From Streptomyces sp. ICC1 (GTDB taxonomy: Bacteria; Actinomycetota; Actinomycetes; Streptomycetales; Streptomycetaceae): DNA of 64,000 nucleotides. The translations under genes were made by a program, and so were the position numbers. The stretch lies in contig NZ_CP030287.1 in assembly GCF_003287935.1 (NCBI RefSeq), forward strand, positions 2,046,001 to 2,110,000, given 5' to 3'. Positions 27,303 to 34,819 of this stretch are shown piece after piece (position 1 is the first letter of the stretch; each line of letters opens with the position of its first letter). The notes under the pieces are model-generated. The model saw nothing but the letters and a program-made list of their open reading frames with translations, ran no database searches and was not told the origin of the DNA.

Positions 27303-28160
27303 ATGGCTGGGGACACCAAGCAACGCACCACAGAACTCTCCGCCGAACTGCGCGGGTTCAAGGAAGTGCAGCGACTCTCCTACGAGTGCGCGGAGGCCGT
27401 CGCGGCGCAGCTGCGCCCCGGTGTCACCGAGCGCGAGGCCGCGCGGATGCAGCGCGAATGGCTGCGCGAGCGCGGGGTGCGGGACTGGTTCCACATGCCG
27501 TTCGCGTGGTTCGGCGACCGCACCGCCTTCACGGACTTCAAGATCCCCCTGCAGTTCTTCCCGACGAACCGCGCCCTGGAGCCGGGGATGCCGTTCATCC
27601 TCGACATGGCCCCGGTCTACAAGGGCTACACCGCCGACATCGGGTACTCGGGCAGCCTCGGCCTCAACCCGGTGCAGGACCGGCTCATGTCCGACCTGAA
27701 GGCGCACCGCGCGCTGATCCTGGACCAGGTGCGCGAGCGCCGCTCCCTGCGCGACATCTACGAGAACGTGGAACGGCTGATGATCAGCCAGGGGTACGCC
27801 AACCGGCACCGGGCCTACCCCTTCGGCGTCATCGCGCACAAGATAGACCGGGTCAAGGAGCGGCGCTGGTCGCCGACCGCGTTCGGGTTCGGCACCCAGG
27901 CCCTGAAGGGGCTGGCCTCCGACGCCCTGCACGGCCACCGCGAGGGCTGGTCCCCGCTGTGGAGCCCGTACCACTTCTCCGACCACCTGCCGCAGCCCGG
28001 CCTGTGGGCGGTGGAGCCGCACCTGGGTTTCCGGGGCACCGGCGCGAAGTTCGAGGAGATCCTGGTCGTCACCGACTCCCGGGACCCCGAGGAGAGCGCG
28101 TTCTGGCTGGACGACGATCTGCCGCACGTGCGGCGCTGGGCTGAGGAGAAGGCGGCATGA
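27303..28160 (+). CDS. M24-family metallopeptidase-like protein
   Basis: A 285-residue single-domain pita-bread protein. Family features include GVTEREAARMQREWL, the metal-ligand region FILDMAPVYKGYTADIGYSGS (two Asp) and the end WAVEPHLGF with its Glu. The usual HGxGH histidine segment is replaced by ALHGHREGWSPLW, so metal binding may differ from aminopeptidase P. ATG 27303 was chosen for the homology start; the frame is open 60 bases further up. Its stop overlaps the ATG of the next gene, so the two are coupled. Confidence 0.82.
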   Translation: MAGDTKQRTTELSAELRGFKEVQRLSYECAEAVAAQLRPGVTEREAARMQREWLRERGVRDWFHMPFAWFGDRTAFTDFKIPLQFFPTNRALEPGMPFILDMAPVYKGYTADIGYSGSLGLNPVQDRLMSDLKAHRALILDQVRERRSLRDIYENVERLMISQGYANRHRAYPFGVIAHKIDRVKERRWSPTAFGFGTQALKGLASDALHGHREGWSPLWSPYHFSDHLPQPGLWAVEPHLGFRGTGAKFEEILVVTDSRDPEESAFWLDDDLPHVRRWAEEKAA

Positions 28161-29938
28161 GCGGGATGACGGAGACGGGTCTGGCGGGCGCGCGCGAGCG
28201 CTGGGTGAGCACCGGCGGGGTCGAGCTCTGCGTCGTCGAGCTCGGTGACGCGCAGCGGCCGACCGTGGTGCTGGTGCACGGGTACCCGGACAGCAAGGAG
28301 GTCTGGTCGGAGGTCGCCGAGCGGCTGGCCTCCCACTTCCACGTCGTGCTCTACGACGTGCGCGGCCACGGGCGCTCCACGGCCCCGAAGCCGCTGCGCG
28401 GCGGCTTCACCCTGGAGAAGCTGACCGACGACTTCCTCGCGGTCGCGGACGCGGTCAGCCCGGACCGCCCGGTCCACCTCGTCGGCCACGACTGGGGCTC
28501 GGTCCAGGGCTGGGAGTTCGCGACGGTGGCCCGGACCGAGGGCCGGATCGCCTCCTTCACCTCGATGTCCGGGCCCTCGCTCGACCACTTCGGGCACTGG
28601 ATCAAGAAGCGGATGGCGCGGCCCACCCCGCGGCGGGCCGCCCAGTTGCTGAGCCAGGGCGCCAAGTCCTGGTACGTGTACATGCTCCACACGCCCGTGC
28701 TGCCGGAGCTCGCCTGGCGCGGGCCGCTCGGCAAGCAGTGGCCGAAGATCCTCCAGCGGATCGAGAAGGTCCCGGCCGGGAACTACCCCACGGCCTCCCT
28801 GCCCTCTGACGCCGCGCACGGCGCCTGGCTCTACCGGGACAACGTCCGGCCCCGGCTGCGCCGGCCGCGCGCCGACGCGTACGCGCACGTACCGGTCCAG
28901 CTGATCACCCCCACCGGGGACGCCTTCCTGTCCGAGCGGCTCTACGACGAGCTGGAGCTGTGGGCCCCGGACCTGGTGCGGCGCACCCTGCCGGCCAAGC
29001 ACTGGGTGCCCCGGACCCGGCCCGACCAGCTGGCCGCGTGGATCACCGAGTTCGTCACCGCGCGGGAGGAGCCCGCCGCACGGGCGCCCGAGCGGAAGGC
29101 CCCGGGCAAGTACGCCGACCGGTTCGGCGGGCAGCTGGTCCTGGTCACCGGAGCCGCCAGCGGCATCGGCCGGGCCACGGCCTTCGCGTTCGCCGAGTCC
29201 GGGGCCCGCGTGGTGTGCGTGGACCGGGACGCGGAGGGCGCGGCCCGCACCGCCGACATGGCGCGGCTCGTCGGCTCGCCGAAGGCGTGGGGCGAGTGCG
29301 TCGACGTCAGCGACGAGCAGGCGATGGAGAAGCTCGGCGCGAAGGTCGCCGCGGAGTACGGGATCGTGGACGTCCTGGTCAACAACGCCGGGATCGGCCT
29401 TTCCGGCCCGTTCCTGGAGACGACCGCCGAGGACTGGAAGAAGGTCCTCGACGTCAACCTGTGGGGGGTCATCCACGGCTGCCGGATCTTCGGCAAGCAG
29501 ATGGCCGAGCGGGGACAGGGCGGGCACATCGTCAACACCGCGTCCGCCGCCGCCTACCTGCCGTCCAGGACGCTGCCCGCCTACAGCACCTCCAAGGCGG
29601 CGGTGCTGATGCTGAGCGAGTGCCTGCGCGCGGAGCTGGCGTCGCAGTCGATCGGGGTCTCTGCGATCTGCCCCGGCATCGTCAACACCAACATCACCGC
29701 CACCTCCCGCTTCGCCGGGGTGGACGAGGCCGAGGAGAAGCGCCGCCAGCAGAAGTCCTCCCGGCTCTACGGGCTGCGCAACTTCCCGCCGGAGAAGGTC
29801 GCCGACGCGATCCTGCTCGCGGTGGTGCAGAACCAGGCCGTGGTCCCGGTGACTCCCGAGTCCAAGGGCGCCCTGTGGATGTCCCGGTTCGCGCCGGGGA
29901 CGCTGCGCCGGCTCGCGAGAGTGGAGCCCAGGCTGTGA
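28157..29938 (+). CDS. Alpha/beta-hydrolase and short-chain dehydrogenase fusion
   Basis: A 593-residue two-domain enzyme. Residues 15-300 are an alpha/beta hydrolase with VLVHGYPDSKE (oxyanion), DVRGHGRS and the nucleophile-elbow position GHDWGS, where Asp takes the nucleophile role as in epoxide hydrolases. Residues 325-590 are an SDR with TGAASGIGRAT (NAD(P) loop), NNAGIG, catalytic S in NTASAAAYLPS, and YSTSK (Tyr/Lys). The fusion suggests two steps on one hydrophobic substrate. ATG 28157 overlaps the M24 stop as ATGA. A 30-base palindrome starts right after the stop codon. Confidence 0.9.
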   Translation: MSGMTETGLAGARERWVSTGGVELCVVELGDAQRPTVVLVHGYPDSKEVWSEVAERLASHFHVVLYDVRGHGRSTAPKPLRGGFTLEKLTDDFLAVADAVSPDRPVHLVGHDWGSVQGWEFATVARTEGRIASFTSMSGPSLDHFGHWIKKRMARPTPRRAAQLLSQGAKSWYVYMLHTPVLPELAWRGPLGKQWPKILQRIEKVPAGNYPTASLPSDAAHGAWLYRDNVRPRLRRPRADAYAHVPVQLITPTGDAFLSERLYDELELWAPDLVRRTLPAKHWVPRTRPDQLAAWITEFVTAREEPAARAPERKAPGKYADRFGGQLVLVTGAASGIGRATAFAFAESGARVVCVDRDAEGAARTADMARLVGSPKAWGECVDVSDEQAMEKLGAKVAAEYGIVDVLVNNAGIGLSGPFLETTAEDWKKVLDVNLWGVIHGCRIFGKQMAERGQGGHIVNTASAAAYLPSRTLPAYSTSKAAVLMLSECLRAELASQSIGVSAICPGIVNTNITATSRFAGVDEAEEKRRQQKSSRLYGLRNFPPEKVADAILLAVVQNQAVVPVTPESKGALWMSRFAPGTLRRLARVEPRL

Positions 29939-29968
29939 GCGCGATCGCGTACGCGTACGCGATCGCGC
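29939..29968. repeat. 30-base perfect palindrome directly after a stop codon
   Basis: The bases from GCGCGATCGCGTACG onward read identically on the other strand over 30 positions, with no loop. It contains two GCGATCGC octamers and a central ACGCGT. It begins on the base after the hydrolase/SDR stop codon. It could act as a terminator in RNA or as a protein-binding dyad in DNA. Confidence 0.8.
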
Positions 29969-30229
29969 CGCGGCGGGTGGCCTTCGACGGGAAGACCACC
30001 TCCTCTTCGAGCGGCTGCTGAGGGAGAGCCCGCCCTTCGGAGCACCGGTCCCGGCGCGGAGGAGGTTGGAGAGAGCTCGGCATGGCCATACCCCGCTACC
30101 TGCGGCGGTCGTACCATCCCTCGCAGGAGGGCTCGCTGCGCAGGGCGGTCGAGTACCTTGCGGCTTCGCCTGCCGCCCGCTCCGCGGCGGGCGCGGTCGG
30201 CCGAGCCGCCATGTCGTAGGGAGCCGGGA

Positions 30230-31144
30230 TTGTCCGAGCAGGCAGTAGCCGAGTACCGGATCGAGGATCTGGCGCACCACAGCGGTGCGACCGTCCGCAC
30301 GATCCGGGCGTACCAGGACCGCGGTCTGCTGCCGAAGCCGGAGCGCCGAGGCCGCTCCAACGTCTACCGGGACACGCATCTGGCGCGGCTGCGCCAGATC
30401 GCCGACCTGCTGGACCGCGGCTACACCCTGGCCTCCATCAAGGAACTGCTGGAGGCCTGGGACGCGGGCCGCGGGCTCGGCGGCGTCCTCGGGCTGGTCG
30501 CCGAGGTGCACGGACCGTGGACGGACGAGGAGGCGGCCCGGATCACCCGGGACGAGCTGAACGACCGGTTCGGCGGCAAGCCCGACGACGACGCGGTCGG
30601 CGAGGCCTGCGAACTGGGAGTGCTGGAGCGGATCCCGGGGCGCCCTGACCAGTACCTGGTGCCCTCCCCGCAGGAGCTGGCGGTGGCCGCCGAGCTGTAT
30701 GCCGCCGGGGTCCCGCTGCCCGCGATCACCGGTCACCTGCGGGAGCTGCGCGGCCAGGTGGAGCACATCGCCTCGCGCTTCCTGGAGTTCACCACGGAGC
30801 ACGTCTTCGCCCGCTACCTGGGCGCCGTCCCGCCCACGGACTCGGACGCGGCCGAGGCGGCGACGATGGTGCGCAGACTGCGGCCGCTGGCGCAGCAGTC
30901 GGTGGACGCGGAACTGGCCCGGGCGATGCGGCTCTTCGCGACCCGGCACCTGCAGCGGCACCTCGGAGCCGTCGGGACCCCGCAGCCTTCGGGGCCGGCT
31001 CCGGTGGCGCTGCCCGCCGAGACCGTGCGGGCGGTGCAGGAGCTGGTGGGCGCCGACCACGTGGCGGAGTTCGTCCGGGCCGCCACGGAGCGGGAGCTGC
31101 AGGCCCGGACGATGAACGATCTGGCGAGCCGGGGCGGCCGGTAG
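30230..31144 (+). CDS. MerR-family transcriptional regulator
   Basis: A 304-residue regulator. The winged-helix domain spans residues 8-75 (YRIEDLAHHSGATVRTIRAYQDRGLLPKPER), followed by a dimerisation helix and a large effector region of about 220 residues without cysteine clusters, so small-molecule rather than metal sensing is likely. The start is a TTG at 30230 with GGGAG upstream; I see no ATG or GTG that fits the homology. It may control the adjacent hydrolase/SDR unit. Confidence 0.85.
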   Translation: MSEQAVAEYRIEDLAHHSGATVRTIRAYQDRGLLPKPERRGRSNVYRDTHLARLRQIADLLDRGYTLASIKELLEAWDAGRGLGGVLGLVAEVHGPWTDEEAARITRDELNDRFGGKPDDDAVGEACELGVLERIPGRPDQYLVPSPQELAVAAELYAAGVPLPAITGHLRELRGQVEHIASRFLEFTTEHVFARYLGAVPPTDSDAAEAATMVRRLRPLAQQSVDAELARAMRLFATRHLQRHLGAVGTPQPSGPAPVALPAETVRAVQELVGADHVAEFVRAATERELQARTMNDLASRGGR

Positions 31145-31155
31145 TGCTCGATCAG

Positions 31156-31214
31156 TAGTCCACAGGGCGGATCGCTCTTTTGCCGCCGAAACCGGCCCAA
31201 AGGGCTGTGGACAA
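31156..31214. promoter_or_regulatory. DnaA boxes between convergent genes
   Basis: TGTGGACAA at 31206-31214 is an exact consensus box (minus strand). TAGTCCACA at 31156-31164 is a one-mismatch copy. They lie in the 105-base gap between the MerR gene and the aquaporin gene, where no promoter is needed, so a DnaA-binding role is more plausible than chance regulation. Confidence 0.5.
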
Positions 31215-31249
31215 CTCCCCCCACCCTGTGGGGAACCATGCCCCGGAGG

Positions 31250-32146
31250 TCATCCGACGGTCTGGTACGCCGAACCGGAGGGGCCTGTTTCGGCCACCGG
31301 ACGGCTGATCCCGGACGATCCGGACGGTCCGGACGGCCCGGCCACGTCAGCCACATCCGTCACTTCGGTCGCGTCGGTCGCGTGGGCCACGTCCGTCGTG
31401 TCGATCGTGTCGGCCACGTCCGCCACCCCGGTCTTCGCCGCCGGGCTCCCGGCCGCGGCCCGGCGGGTGGTCCCGTAGAGCAGGGCCGCGAGCGCCAGGC
31501 CGAGGATCCCGCCGAGCAGTTGCGCGGCGACGAACCCCGGCAGCGACTGCGGGGCGATGCCGGTGAAGGAGTCGCTGAAGCTGCGCCCGATGGTGCCGGC
31601 CGGGTTGGCGAAGGAGCCCGAGGAGGTGAACCAGATCGCGGCGGCGATGTACGCGGCGACGGCGGCCGGGATGAGCTTCGGGCGGCCGATGCGCCCGAGG
31701 CCCTGGATCACCAGGACCAGTCCGGCCGTGGCCACGACCTCGCCGACGAGCAGATGGCCGCCGTCGCGGACCTGGGTGGAGAAGGTGCCCGGCACCCGGC
31801 CGAACATCGCCTCCGCGAGGACCGCGCCGCCGATGGCCCCGGCGGTCTGGGCCGCCACGTAGACCAGGGCCTCCCGGCCGTCGAGCCCTTCGCCGCCGGT
31901 ACGCCGCCCCCACCAGGCGGTGAGGGTGACCACCGGGTTGAGGTGGGCGCCGGAGAGCGGCCCGAAGAGCGTGATGATCAGCCCGAGCCCGATGGCCGAG
32001 GCGAGCGAGTTGGCGACGAGGGCGACGCCGATGTCGGCGGTGAGGGCGGCGGCCTGGATCCCGGACCCGATCACCACCACGAGCAGCGCGGCGGTGCCGA
32101 TGAACTCGGCGGCCGCTCGACGCGACAGAGACGCACTATTTATCAT
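31250..32146 (-). CDS. MIP/aquaporin family channel
   Basis: A 298-residue channel with six membrane helices and two half-helices. The pore signatures are GAHLNPVVTL (NPV, first half) and GSFANPAGTIG (NPA, second half). The last 65 residues form a low-complexity Thr/Asp/Ala/Val tail (GVADVADTIDTTDVAHATDA), encoded by imperfect DNA repeats around 31310-31435; this is unusual for the family. ATG 32146 has AAGGGGAAG upstream. The divergent kptA gene shares its AT-rich promoter region. Confidence 0.9.
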   Translation of the reverse strand: MINSASLSRRAAAEFIGTAALLVVVIGSGIQAAALTADIGVALVANSLASAIGLGLIITLFGPLSGAHLNPVVTLTAWWGRRTGGEGLDGREALVYVAAQTAGAIGGAVLAEAMFGRVPGTFSTQVRDGGHLLVGEVVATAGLVLVIQGLGRIGRPKLIPAAVAAYIAAAIWFTSSGSFANPAGTIGRSFSDSFTGIAPQSLPGFVAAQLLGGILGLALAALLYGTTRRAAAGSPAAKTGVADVADTIDTTDVAHATDATEVTDVADVAGPSGPSGSSGISRPVAETGPSGSAYQTVG

Positions 32147-32279
32147 ATTTTCTTCCCCTTAGGCGGCAGTCCAGCGGAAAATGTATTCCGTATCTTGGAA
32201 CTGCGATAGAGGGAGTCCACCTCCGGAGGACCGCGGAAATTCGCTGCGCCGACCGCCGCCGACCCGGCACCCTGGGCGG

Positions 32280-32819
32280 ATGGACGACAGACGCACCGTG
32301 AAGGTGTCCAAATACGTCTCGAAACACCTGCGGCACCAGCCGGAACGCATCGGACTGGTGCTCGATCCACAGGGCTGGGTGGAGATCGACGACCTGCTGA
32401 ACGCGGCGGCCGCCCACAACTTCCCGATCGGCCGCGCCGAACTCGACCACGTCGTCGCCGCCAACGACAAACAGCGCTTCGCCGTCGACGGCACCCGCAT
32501 CCGGGCCAGCCAGGGCCACACCGTCCCCGTGGACCTGGGCCTGCCGGAGGCCGAACCGCCCGCGTACCTCTACCACGGGACGGTCGCCGCGGCCCTGGAC
32601 GCCATCCGCGCCGAGGGCCTGCGCCCGATGGCCCGCCACCACGTCCACCTGTCCCCCGACCGGGAGACCGCGACGCGCGTGGGCGCGCGGCGCGGGCGGC
32701 CGGTCGTCCTCAGCGTGGACGCGGGGGCGATGCGCGCCGCCGAACACGTCTTCCGGATCAGCGCCAACGGGGTGTGGCTGGTCGATTCGGTGCCGCCGCA
32801 ATTCCTGCGCTTCCAGTAG
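32280..32819 (+). CDS. kptA: RNA 2'-phosphotransferase (Tpt1/KptA family)
   Basis: A 179-residue enzyme that removes an RNA 2'-phosphate using NAD+. Conserved features are SKYVSKHLRHQPERIGLVLDPQGWV (the N-terminal winged-helix part), the NAD+-site YHGT, and VHLSPDRETATRVGARRGRPVVL. Bacteria lack the tRNA-splicing pathway that needs it in yeast, so its natural substrate is uncertain. ATG 32280 matches the family start. It is divergent from the aquaporin and 131 bases upstream of the HSP90-like gene. Confidence 0.92.
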   Translation: MDDRRTVKVSKYVSKHLRHQPERIGLVLDPQGWVEIDDLLNAAAAHNFPIGRAELDHVVAANDKQRFAVDGTRIRASQGHTVPVDLGLPEAEPPAYLYHGTVAAALDAIRAEGLRPMARHHVHLSPDRETATRVGARRGRPVVLSVDAGAMRAAEHVFRISANGVWLVDSVPPQFLRFQ

Positions 32820-32950
32820 CGGGAAAAGCACGGGAATTCACCGAGGGATTGTCAGATCATCCCCCTACTCTGTTCCTCACTCCGGGATCTGTGAGGGGGG
32901 GTACCTCGCGGTCGCCGAACACGAAACGCCAGCACGCGAGGTGACGCACC

Positions 32951-34819
32951 ATGACGTCCGAACAGCCCCATCCGAACACCTTCCAGGTCGATCTGCGCGG
33001 CCTGGTCGACCTGCTCTCCCACCACCTCTACTCCAGCCCGCGCGTCTACGTCCGCGAGCTGCTGCAGAACGCCGTCGACGCGGTCACCGCCCGCCACGCC
33101 CTGGAACCCGGGGCCGAGATCCGCATCCGCCTGTCGGCCGCCGGAAACCGGGTGACCATCGAGGACAGCGGCATCGGCCTGACCGCCGCCGAGGCCCACT
33201 CCCTCCTCGCCACCATCGGCCGCAGCTCCAAGCGCGGGGACGACGGTGCCGGCCTCAACGGGCACGGCCTGGAGACCACCCGCCAGGAGTTCCTCGGCCA
33301 GTTCGGCATCGGCCTGCTCGCCTGCTTCGTCGTCGCCCGCCGCATCCGCGTCATCACCCGCTCCGCCCGCGACCCCCGGGCCGCGCCCGTCGAATGGCTG
33401 GCCACGGACGACGGCTCGTACACCGTCCGCGAACTGCCCGCCGACGCCCGCCCGGAGCCCGGTACGACCGTCATCCTGGAGGCCCGCCCGGGCGCCGAGG
33501 AATGGATGGCCCCGGCCAAGGTCGAGCAGCTGGCCCGCGACTACGGCTCGCTCCTGCCCTACGACATCACCTTCGACGACGGCTCCGGTGACCGGCCGCG
33601 CCAGGTCACCGACCGCCCCGCCGTATGGGACCGCGCCTTCCCCACCCCCGCCGCCCGCCGCGTCGCCCTCGCCGGGCACTGCGCGGCGCTGTTCGGCTTC
33701 ACCCCGCTCGACAGCATCGACCTCGACCTGCCCGTCGCCGGCGTGCGCGGCGTCGCGTACGTCCTGCCCGAGCCGACCAGCCCCGCCCACCGGTCCGGAC
33801 ACCGCGTCCACCTCAAGGGCATGCTGCTGACCGACAAGGCCGACAGCCTGCTGCCCGACTGGGCGTTCTTCGTCCGCGCCGTCATCGACACCGACACGCT
33901 GCGGCCAACCGCCTCCCGCGAGAACCTGTACGACGACGAGACCCTCTCCGCCGTGCGCGAGGCCCTCGGCGCCCGCGTCCGCACCTGGCTCGCCGAGCTC
34001 GCCGCGAGCGACCCGGAGCGCCTCGCCGCCTTCCTGAGCGTCCACCACCTCGGTGTGAAGTCCATGGCCCGGCACGACTCCGAGCTGCTCGGACTGATGC
34101 TGCCCTGGCTGCCGTTCGAGACCAGCGACGGCTCGATGAGCCTCGAGGAGTTCGCGGCCGCGCACACCGACATCCACTTCACGCGCACGGTGGAGGAGTT
34201 CCGCCAGATCGCCCCGATCGCGGCGGCCCACGGCCTCGGCGTCATCAACGCCGGCTACACCTACGACGCCGACCTGCTGGCCCTGCTGCCCTCCGTACGG
34301 CCCGACCTCAAGGTCACCGAGCTCGACGCCGGAGCCGTCACGGAACGCCTCGACCCGGTCCCCACCTCCGCCGAACTGGCCCTGGCCCCCTTCCTGGCCA
34401 CCGCCCGCACCCGGCTGGAACCCCAGAGCTGCGACGTCGCGCTCCGCGCCTTCCAGCCCGTCTCCATCCCCGCGCTCTACCTCGACGACCGTCAGGCCCG
34501 CCAGGAACGCGACCGAACGGCCGCCCTCGACAGCGCCGACTCGCTGTGGAGCGGCATCCTCGGCGCGCTCCGCGGCTCCGCGCCGCGCGCCCGCCTCGTC
34601 CTCAACCACAACAACCCGCTGATCCGCCGGATCGCCGCCCTCCCCGACGAGGCGCTGACCGCCACCGCCGTCGAATCGCTCTACGGCCAGGCCCTGCTGA
34701 TGTCCCAGCGGCCGCTGCGCCCGGCCGACGCCACCCTGCTCAACCGGGCCTTCCTCGGACTCCTGGAATGGGCGACACATCCCGGTGGCAGCGCTGTCAC
34801 CCAGGAAGGCCAGAAGTGA
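32951..34819 (+). CDS. HSP90-family protein (HtpG-like)
   Basis: A 622-residue GHKL ATPase of the HSP90 class. The ATP site has LLQNAVDA (N-box), IEDSGIGLT (D-box) and QFGIGLLACFVVA (G-box). The middle domain follows, with the conserved catalytic-loop region DTLRPTASRENLYDD. The C-terminal part is shorter and divergent from classical HtpG. It ends in an overlap with the TPR gene, and HSP90 co-factors in general use TPR folds, so the next gene is a likely partner. No heat-shock promoter is evident. Confidence 0.88.
   Translation: MTSEQPHPNTFQVDLRGLVDLLSHHLYSSPRVYVRELLQNAVDAVTARHALEPGAEIRIRLSAAGNRVTIEDSGIGLTAAEAHSLLATIGRSSKRGDDGAGLNGHGLETTRQEFLGQFGIGLLACFVVARRIRVITRSARDPRAAPVEWLATDDGSYTVRELPADARPEPGTTVILEARPGAEEWMAPAKVEQLARDYGSLLPYDITFDDGSGDRPRQVTDRPAVWDRAFPTPAARRVALAGHCAALFGFTPLDSIDLDLPVAGVRGVAYVLPEPTSPAHRSGHRVHLKGMLLTDKADSLLPDWAFFVRAVIDTDTLRPTASRENLYDDETLSAVREALGARVRTWLAELAASDPERLAAFLSVHHLGVKSMARHDSELLGLMLPWLPFETSDGSMSLEEFAAAHTDIHFTRTVEEFRQIAPIAAAHGLGVINAGYTYDADLLALLPSVRPDLKVTELDAGAVTERLDPVPTSAELALAPFLATARTRLEPQSCDVALRAFQPVSIPALYLDDRQARQERDRTAALDSADSLWSGILGALRGSAPRARLVLNHNNPLIRRIAALPDEALTATAVESLYGQALLMSQRPLRPADATLLNRAFLGLLEWATHPGGSAVTQEGQK

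Noticed and set aside
27815..31060. 1,081-codon minus-strand frame opposite the hydrolase/SDR and MerR genes
   Set aside because: Low-complexity product opposite clear enzymes; an artefact of GC-rich third positions.
33625..34815. Upstream extension of the TPR gene into the HSP90 gene
   Set aside because: The extra sequence is Arg/Pro-rich and lies out of frame inside HSP90; the GTG at 34816 gives the normal overlapping start.
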